Positions 63,234-64,000 of a stretch of 64,000 nt of DNA are shown piece after piece; the first letter of the stretch is position 1, and the number at the start of each line of letters is the position of its first letter. Source of the DNA: Streptomyces lomondensis (GTDB lineage Bacteria > Actinomycetota > Actinomycetes > Streptomycetales > Streptomycetaceae); assembly GCF_014651035.1 (NCBI RefSeq), contig NZ_BMWC01000003.1:635464-699463 (forward strand). The letters are read 5' to 3'. The notes beneath the pieces are model-generated. The model saw only the letters and a list, made by a program, of their open reading frames with translations. It did no database searches and was not told the origin of the DNA. The translations under genes and the position numbers were made by a program.

Positions 63234-63482
63234 ATGAAGGGACGCCGCAAGGGCGCGCTCGCGGGAGCGGCGCTGCTCGGCGCCGCACTGCTGCTCACCG
63301 GCTGTGCGAAGCCCGACCGCAGCGAGATCGTCACCTGGACCGACGAACACGGCCGGGCCTGCACCGGCGTGGCGGTGGTCGACTCCGAGGACGGCGACCG
63401 CGAGGTGACCAGCATCGACTGCGACTACCCGCCGGAGGGCAGGCAGCCGGGCCGCGCGACCTCGGAACCGCTGCCGGACTGA
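63234..63482 (+). CDS. Small lipoprotein, 82 residues
   Basis: MKGRRKGALAGAALLGAALL then lipobox LLTGC. The mature part of about 60 residues is acidic with one further Cys pair (RACTGVAVV and SIDCDYPP). No family recognised; possibly a surface-exposed disulfide mini-domain. ATG 63234 with GGGGGAT 5 bp upstream. It stands alone after the HAD gene. Confidence 0.75.
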   Translation: MKGRRKGALAGAALLGAALLLTGCAKPDRSEIVTWTDEHGRACTGVAVVDSEDGDREVTSIDCDYPPEGRQPGRATSEPLPD

Positions 63483-63494
63483 TCCCGGAGGCCT

Positions 63495-63710
63495 TTACTC
63501 GGTCTCCTCCAGCCGGAAGCCCACCTTGAGCCCCACCTGCCAGTGCGCGATCTCCCCGTTGTCGAGCTGTCCGCGGACCTGCGTCACCTCGAACCAGTCC
63601 AGGTTGCGCAGGGTCTGCGAGGCCCGGCCGATGCCGTTGCGGATGGCCTGGTCGACGCCCTCGGGCGAGGTGCCGACGATCTCCGTGACCCGGTAGGTGT
63701 GGTTCGACAT
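63495..63710 (-). CDS. Dodecin (flavin-storage protein)
   Basis: 71 residues, the full length of bacterial dodecins, which assemble as hollow dodecamers and hold FMN/FAD or riboflavin. Family marks: YRVTEIVGTSPEGVDQAIRN, ASQTLRNLDWFEVTQVRGQL (the flavin-stacking Trp) and IAHWQVGLKVGFRLEE. The ATG at 63710 begins the fold. Its 3' end converges with the small lipoprotein gene. Confidence 0.93.
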   Translation of the reverse strand: MSNHTYRVTEIVGTSPEGVDQAIRNGIGRASQTLRNLDWFEVTQVRGQLDNGEIAHWQVGLKVGFRLEETE

Positions 63711-63822
63711 GCCGCTGCTCCTGTTCTGGCGAGTGTGTCGCGCGTCACTCCACCGTGCCCCACGCGGCGGCGAAGCGCGAGACGTCGTCTCCCGCCCCGC
63801 CGCCGTCCAGGGGCTCCCGGCG

Positions 63823-64000
63823 TCAGCGCGCCACGCTCAGCGACAGCGCGAACCGGCCCGCGCCGTCCGTCCACCAGTGGGCCAGGTCCAGCCCCGCCGC
63901 GAACAGTTCGGCGCGCACCCCCTCCTGCCGGAACTTCGCCGACACCTCCGTGCGCAGCTCCTCTCCCGCCGCGAAGTCGACCGCGAGGTCGAGCGCCGGC
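63823..64000 (-). CDS. egtD: L-histidine N(alpha)-methyltransferase, 3' end only
   Basis: The last 58 residues of a minus-strand gene whose start lies outside the window; the TGA is at 63823-63825. [20 protein letters not shown] then [20 protein letters not shown] and [18 protein letters not shown] match the C-terminus of EgtD, which trimethylates histidine to hercynine in ergothioneine synthesis. The other egt genes, if present, would be upstream on this strand beyond base 64000. Confidence 0.9.
   Translation of the reverse strand, partial: PALDLAVDFAAGEELRTEVSAKFRQEGVRAELFAAGLDLAHWWTDGAGRFALSLSVAR

Overview
The window reads as a chromosomal segment of a Streptomyces species or a very close actinomycete. 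G+C is very high with strong G/C at third codon positions. GTG starts and ATGA/GTGA stop-start overlaps are common. Lipoproteins and secreted hydrolases are frequent, and a single in-frame TTA (bldA-type) codon was found. Gene order around 42.5-46.8 kb (SCO0930-type lipoprotein, DUF574 methyltransferase, RmdA-type GGDEF-EAL protein) and the sdh block at 47.8-52.1 kb match what I recall of the S. coelicolor SCO0910-SCO0930 region; this is memory, not a search. No tRNA, rRNA, CRISPR array, insertion sequence or prophage was recognised.

Layout. 0-1.8 kb: the 3' end of a GT4 glycogen/maltose-1-phosphate synthase and glgC. 1.8-4.5 kb: a secreted PA14-GH2 enzyme with a TTA codon and a perfect inverted repeat in its leader. 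4.6-7.6 kb: a wax-ester/DGAT acyltransferase and an unusual zinc-motif SDR protein. 7.6-10.2 kb: a degenerate HD-like protein, an untracked 57-residue ORF behind a long leader, two GNAT acetyltransferases and a VOC protein. 10.4-11.7 kb: an amidase. 12-15.4 kb: secreted GH20 hexosaminidase and GH29 alpha-L-fucosidase in one operon. 15.4-17 kb: a lipoprotein hydrolase and an AhpD-like protein.

17.1-25.8 kb is the best-defined system: a FadR-type GntR regulator divergent from eight tightly coupled genes. These are a sugar-binding lipoprotein, ABC ATPase, permease, L-fuconate dehydratase, SDR, aldo/keto reductase, mutarotase and lactonase. Together they make an oxidative, non-phosphorylative L-fucose uptake and breakdown operon. 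The GH20-GH29 operon 2-6 kb upstream could release the fucose outside the cell. A perfect 13-bp palindrome sits in the divergent promoter region, and a different palindrome overlaps the predicted -10 of the GH20-GH29 operon.

25.8-39.2 kb: a lipase-maturation-factor membrane protein, an acidic-tailed lipoprotein, two PP2C/SpoIIE phosphatases flanking an Fpg-type glycosylase, an anti-sigma/ECF sigma pair separated by a hypothetical gene, a CapA-type protein, a flavin-binding protein, a universal stress protein, a polysaccharide deacetylase and a class F sortase. 39.2-43.6 kb: small secreted proteins with C-terminal anchors, two of them candidate sortase partners, and a DUF4239/proline-rich pair. 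43.8-47.7 kb: methyltransferase and c-di-GMP enzyme.

47.8-53.9 kb: a LysR regulator divergent from sdhCAB, then an OlsB/OlsA-like ornithine-lipid pair. 53.9-58.9 kb: a UvrA-like protein whose stop-codon region is tandemly repeated, a luciferase-like monooxygenase, a COG0523 GTPase and a cysteine-free ribosomal L32 paralogue behind a Zur-like box. 58.9-64 kb: a DUF485/ActP-type symporter pair, a PL9-like pectate lyase, a HAD phosphatase, a small lipoprotein, a dodecin and the 3' end of egtD.
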